This document shows positions 55,540 to 62,572 of a stretch of DNA of 64,000 bases, piece by piece. Where the stretch lies: contig NZ_JAHXPB010000001.1 of assembly GCF_023147505.1 (NCBI RefSeq), positions 62,001 to 126,000 of the forward strand, read 5' to 3'. The stretch's first letter is position 1; the number at the start of each line of letters is the position of its first letter. Below the pieces are notes generated by a model. It saw nothing but the letters and a program-made list of their open reading frames with translations, was not told the origin of the DNA and made no database searches. Made by a program: the position numbers and the translations under genes. This DNA is from Brevundimonas sp. EYE_349. GTDB lineage: Bacteria > Pseudomonadota > Alphaproteobacteria > Caulobacterales > Caulobacteraceae.

Positions 55540-57304
55540 AACCCTGGTGCGTCTGCGTTCTGACACGCTCACGCTTCTCCGTCCGCCGCCGATGATCAGT
55601 ACGGCTGATTGGATCGAACAAACCATCTATCTGCCCGACTCGGCGTCCGCGTTGCCGGGCCGGATGCGGCTATGGGCATATCAGCGGGGCATTTGCGACG
55701 CCCTGGATGATCCCGAGATTGAACGGGTGTCCGTTCTGAAGTCCGCTCGCATTGGATACACAGCCTTGATCCAGGGAGTCATCGCCAACTACGTCGCGAA
55801 CGCCCCCACGCTCATCATGTCGCTTCAACCGACTTCCGACGACGCCAGGCGGTTCGCCGTCGATCTTGAGGAAGTGTTTGATGCGTCGCCCGCGCTGCGT
55901 GGAATGCTGACCTCGGAAGATTCAGCGGACCGCAGCACGATGTACGACCGCCGGTTTCCCGGTGGATCGCTGAAGTTCGTGGGTGCGAGGGCCGCGCGGA
56001 ACCTTCGTGGTCACACCGTGCGGATCCTGGCGATGGATGAGATCGACGGTTATGAGATGACTGACGAGGGCGATCCCATCGCGCTCGCCGAAACCCGGAC
56101 CAAAACCTTCGGCCGAAACCGCAAGATCATCGCGGGCAGCACGCCAGTGTTCGACTCGGGTCCGATCACGCGCGCCTATCGCCAATCAGATCAACGCATC
56201 TACGAAGTGCCATGCCCGTCGTGCGGCGAGTTTTCCGAGATTAAGTGGGGGGACATCGAGTGGGATGAGGGAGATCCTGCGTCCGCGCACTGGGTCTGTC
56301 CGCTGTCAGGCTGCGTGGTGGATGAGCGCGCCAAGGCTGCGATGGTGGCGGCCGGCCGGTGGCGCGCGACGGCGCCGGAGGTGAAAGGTCACGCCGGTTT
56401 CAGGATCAACGCGTTGAACTCGCCGCACTACGCGCACCGGTGGTCCGTCCTCGTTGCTGAGTTCCTGGAGGCAAAGAAGAGCCCTGAGACGCTGCAAGCG
56501 TTCGTCAACACCGTGCTTGCGGAGCCATGGCAGATCGAGGGTGACGCCCTTGATGAGGATGAGTTGTGCGGACGGCGAGAGCCCTTCAGCCTGGCCGCGC
56601 TTCCCGCTGATGTCCTGTTCATCACCGTGGGGGTGGATGTCCAAAATGATAGACTGGAAGCGGTGGTCATGGGGCATGGGCGAACGGACATTTACCTCCT
56701 CGCCCATGAGATCTTCATTGGCCCTGTCGATGGCGAGTCAGTTTGGGCGGATCTCGACGCCATGCTGCGTTCGACCTGGTCTCATCCGAACGGCGGCACT
56801 ATCCGAGTGGACGCCGCCGTGATCGACTCCGGCTCGGGCGGCCACGTCGAGATCGTGCACGGCTTCACCCGCTCACGGTTTGCCCGGCGCATCGTCAGCA
56901 TCAAAGGCCTGCCCGGTTTCACCAGGCCATTCATCGAGAAATCGAAGAGTGGGGGGCACCCACTTTGGCTTGTCGGCGTCGACGCCGTGAAATCCGCGCT
57001 CTTTGCACGACTGGAGCGAGGGCAGGGCGTCAGATTTTCCGAGGCGCTAGGGCCCGTCTTCTTCGAGCAACTCACCTCAGAACGGCGCGTCGTTCGTATG
57101 TCGCGCGGCCGGTCGGAAGTTCGGTTCGAACGTATCAAGGGCAAGCGCGCCGAAACCCTGGACGGCGCGGTCTACGCCTGGGCAGCGCGCCATTTGGTCA
57201 ACGTAAATCTAGACCATCGTGCAGAGGAATTGTCGTCGCGGGTTGAACGTCCGAAATCGCCCCCTAATCAATCACAGCCAAAATGGATTGATCGGTGGCG
57301 GTAA
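55529..57304 (+). CDS. Terminase large subunit (GpA family)
   Basis: Packaging ATPase/nuclease of 591 residues in the lambda gpA family. It has the unusual Walker A KSARIGYTALIQG starting at K71, Walker B ILAMDEIDGY with D170-E171, a zinc-knuckle-like CPSCGEFSEIKWGDIEWD, and the nuclease domain (FITVGVDVQNDRLEAVVMGH; AAVIDSGSGGHVEIV; ETLDGAVYAWAARH). All key parts are present, so it may be functional. No portal or head genes follow; in a normal phage they would. The gene directly downstream is unrelated. Confidence 0.93.
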   Translation: MTSETLVRLRSDTLTLLRPPPMISTADWIEQTIYLPDSASALPGRMRLWAYQRGICDALDDPEIERVSVLKSARIGYTALIQGVIANYVANAPTLIMSLQPTSDDARRFAVDLEEVFDASPALRGMLTSEDSADRSTMYDRRFPGGSLKFVGARAARNLRGHTVRILAMDEIDGYEMTDEGDPIALAETRTKTFGRNRKIIAGSTPVFDSGPITRAYRQSDQRIYEVPCPSCGEFSEIKWGDIEWDEGDPASAHWVCPLSGCVVDERAKAAMVAAGRWRATAPEVKGHAGFRINALNSPHYAHRWSVLVAEFLEAKKSPETLQAFVNTVLAEPWQIEGDALDEDELCGRREPFSLAALPADVLFITVGVDVQNDRLEAVVMGHGRTDIYLLAHEIFIGPVDGESVWADLDAMLRSTWSHPNGGTIRVDAAVIDSGSGGHVEIVHGFTRSRFARRIVSIKGLPGFTRPFIEKSKSGGHPLWLVGVDAVKSALFARLERGQGVRFSEALGPVFFEQLTSERRVVRMSRGRSEVRFERIKGKRAETLDGAVYAWAARHLVNVNLDHRAEELSSRVERPKSPPNQSQPKWIDRWR

Positions 57305-57385
57305 CCTGCGACCGGGTTTGACGTACCTCGGTTATTGACTGACCACATCGCAGGATAGCAAACCTCTCAGCTCGGGAGGGAATCG

Positions 57386-58276
57386 ATGAAGATCAAAGCG
57401 TACAGAGTCCATCAGCTAGGAGCGCGGCCATTAGCGGAGGTTGCCGGGTGGATCGCCGAGCGGCCCCTGCCTGGTCGTCAGTTTGGTGGTCGGTTCGATA
57501 TCCGCCTTGAGGACATACGGGTCGGTGAACGCATTCTCTGGCTGGACTTCGCCCACCGACGCATAGGGCATGGGCCGGGGAGGATGGCTCCTGACCAACC
57601 GATACGAGATATCGATTTGGCTGAAGGCGAGCACTTCGGAGAAGACACCGCTGTCGTTGTCGATATGCAAACTGGCTATGCAGCGGTGCAATATAACCAT
57701 CACGGCCCGAAGGTGAGTGCCATCGAAGAATATTTAAGATCAGCAGACATGGCCGTGGCGGGCGCTCGCGTTGCAGACGGTATCGATCCTGATCGGTTTG
57801 GATTCACTTGGGGGATGCATCTTAATCCGGACGGGTATGATCGCCTTCGCGAACTTGGGATTTATCGAGAGGTCTCCGTCCAAATCAACGTGCCTGGGGC
57901 CACACAGCATGACTTCATCCGTGGCCGAGCGCTTGGGCAGATCATCGATCACGTTGTACCCGAAGGGACCGAAACTGTGACTCTCAGCTTCAAGGCGGCG
58001 GCGCCACGCAACAGCGCGTTGGGCGATCAAGGCGTTGAAGGTTTGCTTACTGACATCCGACGGCTGGGAGACAGCGTTCAGAAGGCTGTTGTCAAAGGCC
58101 GGGTGGCCCCTCGAGAACCTATCGAAGAAATCGACCTTATCGAAGAGCAGCTTTCGCGCGATGTGCCCCTCCGCATTGCCCGAGGTGAACGGTACGCCCG
58201 CGAGGATCGATGGGAGGCACTCCGGTCAACACTGCAGCTCTGGACTGAGACAGATCAGCTTCCGGTTGGCGAATGA
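57386..58276 (+). CDS. Unknown soluble protein, first gene of three-gene cassette
   Basis: Product of 296 residues with no signal peptide or membrane helix, and no family I recognise. The N-terminal part looks beta-rich (MKIKAYRVHQLGARPLAEVA; RFDIRLEDIRVGERILWLDF). A middle region contains WGMHLNPDGYDRLRELGI and VSVQINVPGATQHDFIRGRA, and the C-terminus is helical and charged (IEEIDLIEEQLSRDVPLRIA). A strong GGGAGGG Shine-Dalgarno lies 5 nt before ATG 57386, and the 81-bp gap after terL should hold its promoter. Its stop overlaps the next start by 4 nt (ATGA). Confidence 0.75.
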   Translation: MKIKAYRVHQLGARPLAEVAGWIAERPLPGRQFGGRFDIRLEDIRVGERILWLDFAHRRIGHGPGRMAPDQPIRDIDLAEGEHFGEDTAVVVDMQTGYAAVQYNHHGPKVSAIEEYLRSADMAVAGARVADGIDPDRFGFTWGMHLNPDGYDRLRELGIYREVSVQINVPGATQHDFIRGRALGQIIDHVVPEGTETVTLSFKAAAPRNSALGDQGVEGLLTDIRRLGDSVQKAVVKGRVAPREPIEEIDLIEEQLSRDVPLRIARGERYAREDRWEALRSTLQLWTETDQLPVGE

Positions 58277-58728
58277 CGTCCGCCTTCAGAGAGCGGATCG
58301 GACCTTACGTAATCGGCGCAGTCGTCGTGATCGTTTGGTGGCGAATTTTGAACGGGGCGTTCCCCGCTGACCCGGCAGGGTTGTTGGGGGCTTCGGGCAC
58401 CTTCGCATCAGTTCTAGTTGGTTTTCTGGCGACGGCAAAAGCAATCATCATGTCGATCTCTAGTTCACCAACTTACAAGAAGATCCAGACGCTAGGTTAT
58501 TCCGTCCAGCTTATGGATTACATACGGTCCGCGATATATGTCGGCCTATTCTTCCTAGTAGTCGTGACGCTAGGTTTCTTCATTGACTGGAAAAGCATCG
58601 GACCAGACGATTGGGAAATCCGAGGCGTGATAGCTTATAAAGCGCTTTGGGTTGCCACAGCAGTCGTCGGTCTGGCTTTGTACATCCGCGTGATCCGGAT
58701 CATATTTAAAGTGCTAAAGAAGGCTTGA
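58273..58728 (+). CDS. Four-helix membrane protein, second gene of cassette
   Basis: Membrane protein of 151 residues with four predicted helices at about 8-29, 36-61, 84-106 and 119-148, and short loops. There is no known transporter or enzyme motif. The charged C-terminus (RVIRIIFKVLKKA) should face the cytoplasm. It overlaps the preceding gene by 4 nt and the next by 4 nt (TTGA), so the three are translated as a unit. In defence systems a small membrane protein beside a nuclease is often a pore-type effector, but this is analogy only. Confidence 0.75.
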   Translation: MTSAFRERIGPYVIGAVVVIVWWRILNGAFPADPAGLLGASGTFASVLVGFLATAKAIIMSISSSPTYKKIQTLGYSVQLMDYIRSAIYVGLFFLVVVTLGFFIDWKSIGPDDWEIRGVIAYKALWVATAVVGLALYIRVIRIIFKVLKKA

Positions 58729-59270
58729 GCGAGCACCCGGGAGACCTTCGCGACTTCATCGCGGCCGCCCGTGAGGCCGCGGCTGCTGATAATTGGTACG
58801 CGGCGCTGCCAATGGTTCTCACATTCCCGGATATATGTGCCTCCGTAGACGATCCAGGCATCGGAAAATCCCGCGCACGCTATATCCGTTGGTGGGATCA
58901 CTATATCGCACCCTCATTCTGGGTTCGGCCGGATCCCGATGAGGACTGGGTGGCGCATACCTATCTCCCTGGTCGCGACGCTTGGGCTTTGCGGAATGCC
59001 TATCTGCATGCGGGAACGGACCGCCTCGAGAACCCGGACCGGGTGATGAACCGTATTCGATTTATCGGACCCCCTTCAGCATGGCGGTTCGGGCTAGATG
59101 AGCAAACGCGTACTTTGAACATCTCAGTGGAGATGTTCGTCGAGCTGGTTTGCCGTGCCGCTGAAGAGTGGCTGCACGATCGGTCATCTGATGACGGAGC
59201 GCTTGCTCGACTTGAGAACCTGGTGAAGGTGATCCCATCGGTTATCCGAATGAAGGGGCGCCGGCCCTAG
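58725..59270 (+). CDS. HEPN-motif-like protein, third gene of cassette
   Basis: Soluble helical protein of 181 residues, starting at TTG 58725 within the preceding stop. The segment AWALRNAYLHAG holds R90-x4-H95, the R-x4-6-H motif of HEPN ribonucleases, with helices on both sides (FIAAAREAAAADNWYAALPM; FVELVCRAAEEWLHD). HEPN proteins often serve in abortive infection and toxin systems. The motif is short and could arise by chance, so I call this HEPN-like rather than HEPN. The gene is followed by hairpins and a T-run, marking the end of the operon. Confidence 0.7.
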   Translation: MSEHPGDLRDFIAAAREAAAADNWYAALPMVLTFPDICASVDDPGIGKSRARYIRWWDHYIAPSFWVRPDPDEDWVAHTYLPGRDAWALRNAYLHAGTDRLENPDRVMNRIRFIGPPSAWRFGLDEQTRTLNISVEMFVELVCRAAEEWLHDRSSDDGALARLENLVKVIPSVIRMKGRRP

Positions 59271-59277
59271 CCGGTGC
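59258..59277 (+). other. Hairpin overlapping the cassette stop codon
   Basis: An 8-bp stem (GCGCCGGC with GCCGGTGC, one G-T pair) closes a CCTA loop and includes the TAG stop of the HEPN-like gene. It precedes the stronger terminator by 18 bp and may stabilise the mRNA end. Confidence 0.5.
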
Positions 59278-59294
59278 GGTATCCTTGGCCCTTT

Positions 59295-59339
59295 GCGCGC
59301 CGTGAATTCACAGCAGCGCGCGCACGGCGTGCGCTTTTT
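59295..59339 (+). terminator. Intrinsic terminator of the three-gene cassette
   Basis: GCGCGCCGTG (59295-59304) pairs with CACGGCGTGC (59323-59332, one G-T pair) and is followed two bases later by TTTTT (59335-59339). This is the only textbook intrinsic terminator I find on the island, and it ends the cassette transcript before the opposite-strand genes. Confidence 0.75.
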
Positions 59340-59597
59340 CCACTGTTCTAGGTCACTGTGACCACGATCTGCTTGATCACCGGGCCGGTGCAGTGCACCG
59401 TCCTAGACGGCAGGGAGCGCTTCAACCTTCTCCCTGCCGTCCGCTGCGGAGCCATCCGCTGCATCGTGGACCAAGATGCCCTGTCGTCGGAACTTCCGGC
59501 GACAGGGCGACCTGCGATCACAGCGGCATCAACACCATCCCACGCTTCGCGGTCCGTGAAAGAGGGAAATCCGCTTCGGTGCCGCCAAACCGGTGGA
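59340..59597. other. Non-coding segment with three strong hairpins
   Basis: The segment contains, in order, a short palindrome CGGTGCA-GTGCACCG-like near 59385-59400, a perfect 12-bp stem GACGGCAGGGAG/CTCCCTGCCGTC (59406-59417 and 59430-59441), and a 13-bp stem GCCCTGTCGTCGG/CCGGCGACAGGGC with one mismatch and a 5-nt loop (59478-59508). A 92-codon frame (59358-59636) overlaps it, but it starts at GTG with no ribosome site and has no recognised domain. A structured RNA or replication/packaging site is possible. Confidence 0.5.
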
Positions 59598-59810
59598 TTA
59601 ACGAAGAAATGTTCTGTCTTCGTTCCCAATATCTAGTGCGTCAGCGATCCATGCTGTGACGTCGGCTTCAATCCAGACGGAAACTTTGTGGCTGATGCGG
59701 CGCCCACGTGGAAAGCGCCCTTGTTGGATGCGGCGATAGACTTCTCGCTTTGAAAGACCGACGCGATCAGCCACCTCCGGCAATCGGATCAGGCGAGTTG
59801 AGCTTTCCAT
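59598..59810 (-). CDS. AlpA-type helix-turn-helix regulator / excisionase
   Basis: Small DNA-binding protein of 70 residues in the AlpA (MerR-like winged helix) family: RLPEVADRVGLSKREVYRRI, then QQGRFPRGRRI, and a C-terminal WIEADVTAWI. AlpA proteins in P4-like satellites and prophages activate the integrase gene or act as excisionases. An AGGGA lies just upstream of ATG 59810. It overlaps the preceding unknown gene by 22 bp and is read leftwards, opposite to the replication and packaging genes. Confidence 0.9.
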   Translation of the reverse strand: MESSTRLIRLPEVADRVGLSKREVYRRIQQGRFPRGRRISHKVSVWIEADVTAWIADALDIGNEDRTFLR

Positions 59811-60196
59811 TGGGATCCCTGCATTAGCTCTGCGAGACGGTGAAAAAAGCCGACTTCGACACCCGTCCAGGCATCTTGATCGGGGATGTTGCGAGCGACC
59901 ATGCCTAGTAGGGTCGGGTTATCAGTCGCGGACATGTGGGCGGCTAGTGCGTCGGCGTGTGCGGCGCCGACGGCGTTGTCGGCAGCGTAATCGCCCGTTG
60001 ATCTCGCCTGCCAAAGAGTAACCGGCCGCCCATCTTCGATGACGACGAAGGGCAAAACGGCCAAGGCATGGGGTTGCTGAGCTTCGAGCATGTATTCGGT
60101 CCTAGTTCTCGCGCCGGACTCCGTTTTCACTCGGGTGCCGGGCAGTTGCTGGGGTGAAAAACCGCTAGGACGGCGGCCGGGTTTGCGCCCGCCCAT
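59789..60196 (-). CDS. Hypothetical island protein upstream of alpA
   Basis: Product of 135 residues from ATG 60196, with no recognised family. The N-terminus is basic and proline-rich (GGRKPGRRPSGFSPQQLPGT). The rest is mixed, with VVIEDGRPVTLWQARSTGDY and a C-terminal WTGVEVGFFHRLAELMQGSQ. Its 3' end overlaps alpA by 22 bp, so they are co-transcribed. A perfect 20-bp palindrome lies 12 bp upstream of the start and may be its operator. Confidence 0.65.
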   Translation of the reverse strand: MGGRKPGRRPSGFSPQQLPGTRVKTESGARTRTEYMLEAQQPHALAVLPFVVIEDGRPVTLWQARSTGDYAADNAVGAAHADALAAHMSATDNPTLLGMVARNIPDQDAWTGVEVGFFHRLAELMQGSQWKAQLA

Positions 60197-60208
60197 CAAC
60201 TGCCCGGC

Positions 60209-60228
60209 TCAGTCACCGGGGTGACTGA
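60209..60228. promoter_or_regulatory. Perfect 9-2-9 palindrome, candidate operator
   Basis: TCAGTCACC-GG-GGTGACTGA is a perfect inverted repeat just upstream of the leftward gene pair (ATG 60196). Related half-sites GTGAC/GTCAC recur at 60324-60339. The spacing and position suit a repressor that controls the leftward operon and perhaps a rightward promoter. Confidence 0.65.
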
Positions 60229-60746
60229 ACTTGGCTCCTAGCGGGTTTCCACTCCCGGCAGCAAGTCATTTGCTGCGTGATTCATGATGAACGAATAATA
60301 ATCGTCGTCAATGCAACTTGATTAGTGACAATCGTCACTCAAACAATGACCCGAAATGCAAGAAAGCCGGCGGCCGCATCGCGCAGGCCGCCGGCTTTCC
60401 CACAAGGAGTTACCGATTTGACTATCTGACCTAACAGATCGGAAGTTTCCTGCCGCCCGCTACCTGGGAAGGTGATGACCCCATTCCCGACCGTTATGCA
60501 TCCGCCTGCATAACGGCGCCCCCACGCTTCTCAGGCCGGCCAGCCTCGCGGGGACGATCGATGACTAAGCGATCTGCTTTAGAAAATCAAGTATAGGTAT
60601 TTTTTGTTGATAGATGTCTCATTTCTATTGACGTTTATCATTCTGAATATTGCGTTTAAGCTTCATATTGTTTTCTCAGTACTATTGACATGGCGTCCGG
60701 AAAGTCTGTTTCAGTGACTTAACGCAGTCCTTCAGGCGCTCTCCAA
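60229..60746. other. AT-rich intergenic region with stacked hairpins
   Basis: This gap of over 500 bp has no credible gene. It contains a 14-bp perfect stem with 10-nt loop (GAAAGCCGGCGGCC/GGCCGCCGGCTTTC, 60362-60399), a smaller stem CCGATTTG/CAGATCGG (60413-60442), and GGGAA/TTCCC (60466-60488). A 10-bp perfect stem follows, CCGTTATGCA/TGCATAACGG (60491-60516). From about 60590 the DNA turns AT-rich with runs such as TATTTTTTG and a TTGACA at 60685-60690, the likely promoter zone for the rightward trio. The stacked stems could form an RNA or part of an origin. Confidence 0.55.
60324..60339. promoter_or_regulatory. Second inverted repeat with GTGAC/GTCAC arms
   Basis: AGTGAC-AATC-GTCACT has 6-bp arms and a 4-bp centre. 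It shares the GTCAC half-site with the 60209 palindrome about 110 bp away, suggesting a pair of operators for one regulator. Confidence 0.5.
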
Positions 60747-61304
60747 ATGTCATTTTCGCTCTCCCAAACCGCCGACGCGATCGCCACGGTTTCGCACCGG
60801 CCTGATGCACAGCGCGTCCTGGTTCAGCTTCGTGGCTTGCATCAGCGCGGTCATCTGCGGTCGGCGGCGCGCAATGGACAGGGCCATCACCTGATCAATG
60901 TCGAGGAAGCTGTTCTCGCCGCCATACTTACGGAGGCCCTAGATCAGGGCGTGACCTCCGCTGATGTGGCCATGCTGGAGTCCACTTTGCGGAACGGCCG
61001 CAATGTCGTGGATCTGATCGCAGGCACCTATCCAATCAGCCTTGGAGCCAATCTGCCGCGTATCGCGGATGGCGAGCGGTGGCTGATCGAGGTCACCCGC
61101 CGGCCGGATCCTGAAACCGGCGAGTTGCGGGCGATCCCGATTTGGGCACGAACTAGCAATGATGGTCGAGTGTGGCGGTTCGGCAGGGACCTCTATCCCG
61201 ATCCGATGCGTCTCGATGCGGAAGGTGCCGTAGCTTCAGTGCTGACGATCAATGTCGCCCACATCGCAACTCGCGTTCAGGCCGCGTTAGGTGCTGTGCA
61301 ATGA
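60747..61304 (+). CDS. MerR-like island protein, first gene of a second coupled trio
   Basis: Product of 185 residues. Residues about 20-65 (VLVQLRGLHQRGHLRSAARN, then GHHLINVEEAVLAAILTEAL) resemble a MerR-type winged helix: arginine-rich helix, wing with G-x-G, and an activator helix. The C-terminal half (IADGERWLIEVTRRPDPETG) is unknown, possibly an effector or partner domain. It overlaps the next gene by 4 nt. A phage-type regulator is the best guess. Confidence 0.65.
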   Translation: MSFSLSQTADAIATVSHRPDAQRVLVQLRGLHQRGHLRSAARNGQGHHLINVEEAVLAAILTEALDQGVTSADVAMLESTLRNGRNVVDLIAGTYPISLGANLPRIADGERWLIEVTRRPDPETGELRAIPIWARTSNDGRVWRFGRDLYPDPMRLDAEGAVASVLTINVAHIATRVQAALGAVQ

Positions 61305-61621
61305 CGCCGCTGGAGGCGCATGCGGTGATTGCCGACGTGGTCTGCCGATTGGCTCCGGACCTAGCTGGCGTGCTCGATGACTATTTGCAAGTTGTCGGAG
61401 GACGCCCCTTCATCGATGGGCATCGGGTGTCGGCGTTTCGGCAGCATTTACTCACGGCCATCGCATCCCGCGACGATGTGAAACCGCAGCAGTTGTGGGA
61501 TTTTGGCGTCGCCCTTAACACTCTGCGTGCATCTGGCGATGACGCGATCGTTTGGAGCAAAATCGCTGCCGTACTGCTGCCGTTCAGCGCCGTCGCCGCA
61601 CTCGCTCAAGAGCGCCGCTGA
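61301..61621 (+). CDS. Hypothetical protein, second gene of trio
   Basis: Product of 106 residues from ATG 61301, overlapping the previous stop (ATGA). It is mostly helical: AHAVIADVVCRLAPDLAGVL, then LWDFGVALNTLRASGDDAIV and AAVLLPFSAVAALAQ. No domain recognised. The stop forms TGATG with the next start. The frame continues upstream, but that part lies inside the preceding gene. Confidence 0.6.
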   Translation: MTPLEAHAVIADVVCRLAPDLAGVLDDYLQVVGGRPFIDGHRVSAFRQHLLTAIASRDDVKPQQLWDFGVALNTLRASGDDAIVWSKIAAVLLPFSAVAALAQERR

Positions 61622-61950
61622 TGGATCGTGTTGCGGCGACGGGCATCGTTGAGGTTACGGTCGTGGGCGCCCTGGACCGTATCGGCGCTCTGCTAGACCT
61701 CCACTGGATGACCACCGAAGCCGGGCCGCAGGTACGGCAGCCCGACTTCGACATGGCGCTGATTGCAGCTTTGCTGAAGAGCGCGGAGGCGCACGGTGGA
61801 GTCGCGGCCGCAGCCCGCGTGGGCGCTGCTGTCCAGATTCTGCGTGAACCGGGTGAATCTGGATTCAGCTCGAGTGTGTCGGCGGTCATCTGGGGAGAAG
61901 TCGCCAAGCACGACAGGCGTCCGGAACTGGTGGAGGGATTGCAGGTCTGA
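61621..61950 (+). CDS. Hypothetical protein, third gene of trio
   Basis: Product of 109 residues starting at ATG 61621 in a TGATG junction. It has ALDRIGALLDLHWMTTEAGP and a helical middle (MALIAALLKSAEAHGGVAAA). Its C-terminal layout loosely resembles the preceding protein (a short helix, then a Trp-containing segment), but I cannot claim homology. The last dozen codons run into sequence that also reads as a tail-protein remnant in another frame, so its true C-terminus may have been created by the rearrangement. Confidence 0.55.
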   Translation: MDRVAATGIVEVTVVGALDRIGALLDLHWMTTEAGPQVRQPDFDMALIAALLKSAEAHGGVAAAARVGAAVQILREPGESGFSSSVSAVIWGEVAKHDRRPELVEGLQV

Positions 61951-62060
61951 TCGGCGGTCTGTTCCGCCACAGCGGTGGCCTGGTCGGCACGGGCGGCGGC
62001 TTTGCACCCGTGAATCCCATGCATTTCGCGAATGCCACGCAGCGCTCAGCCTGGCCCTGA
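61935..62060 (+). pseudogene. Fragment resembling a tail tape-measure C-terminus
   Basis: In the frame ending at TGA 62058 the DNA reads GIAGLIGGLFRHSGGLVGTG, then GGFAPVNPMHFANAT. Glycine-rich G-G-L-F-x-x-G-G-x-V-G patterns of this sort are typical of the C-termini of phage tail tape-measure proteins. Only about 40 codons remain, with no start. This is a weak, low-complexity match. Confidence 0.35.
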
Positions 62061-62254
62061 GCGGTGTCGGAATAATCTACGGCGCCGAGCCTATCCTTCG
62101 GCCCCATCTTGATGACGGCGCCTTGCGGCTCGTCCTTCAGGATTGGGCATCGATGGGGCCCGGATTTCACATCTACTATTCCGGGCGTCGACAGGTGCCG
62201 ACCGCGTTACGGCTGCTCGTCGATCTGATCCGCGAACTCTCCCCGCTTCGGTGA
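62033..62254 (+). pseudogene. C-terminal fragment of a LysR-family regulator
   Basis: About 73 codons (CHAALSLALSGVGIIYGAEP, then ILRPHLDDGALRLVLQDW and FHIYYSGRRQVPTALRLLVD) match the end of a LysR effector domain, including the usual YY-x-GRRQ-x-P segment. The DNA-binding half is absent and no start exists. It abuts the tail-like fragment in another frame, marking a rearrangement junction near 62.03-62.06 kb. Confidence 0.8.
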
Positions 62255-62572
62255 CCAGTTGCGGGCGGAACGAGAGCCCGGAACATCCGCGAATTGTCGA
62301 GAGCGGATCATCGCCCAAGGGTGAGGCGGACGCCATCCTGTCTGGTCGAGGTGGCAGAGCGAAGGGGAAGTGAACACGCGGCCGCCAGACGACCGCTTCT
62401 GACTCAAAGCGGCGGTCCGGAATATCCGCTTGTAGCTGGACCACTGAGCGCCCGCGAAAGGGCTTGGTTGAACGCGATGCCGTGACCAAGACCGGCCTGC
62501 TAGTGAAGGTTCACTGCCACTGCCTGGAGATCGATGCGAAGGGTAGGGTCCGGGTGGCCGATCGGTTCAAAA
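62255..62572. other. Gene-free segment between remnants
   Basis: About 320 bp with no credible gene or RNA. A 151-codon frame (62464-62919) runs on into the integrase remnant in the wrong phase. This is probably debris from the same rearrangement. Confidence 0.5.

Noticed and set aside
59358..59636. 92-codon frame after the cassette
   Set aside because: GTG start without a ribosome site, no recognised domain, and it coincides with long hairpins; kept only as a possibility in the non-coding entry.
61895..61950. RPELVEG-like peptide at the end of the 109-residue protein, a pattern often produced by a dispersed palindromic repeat
   Set aside because: Only one degenerate copy is visible in the window, so a repeat family cannot be supported.
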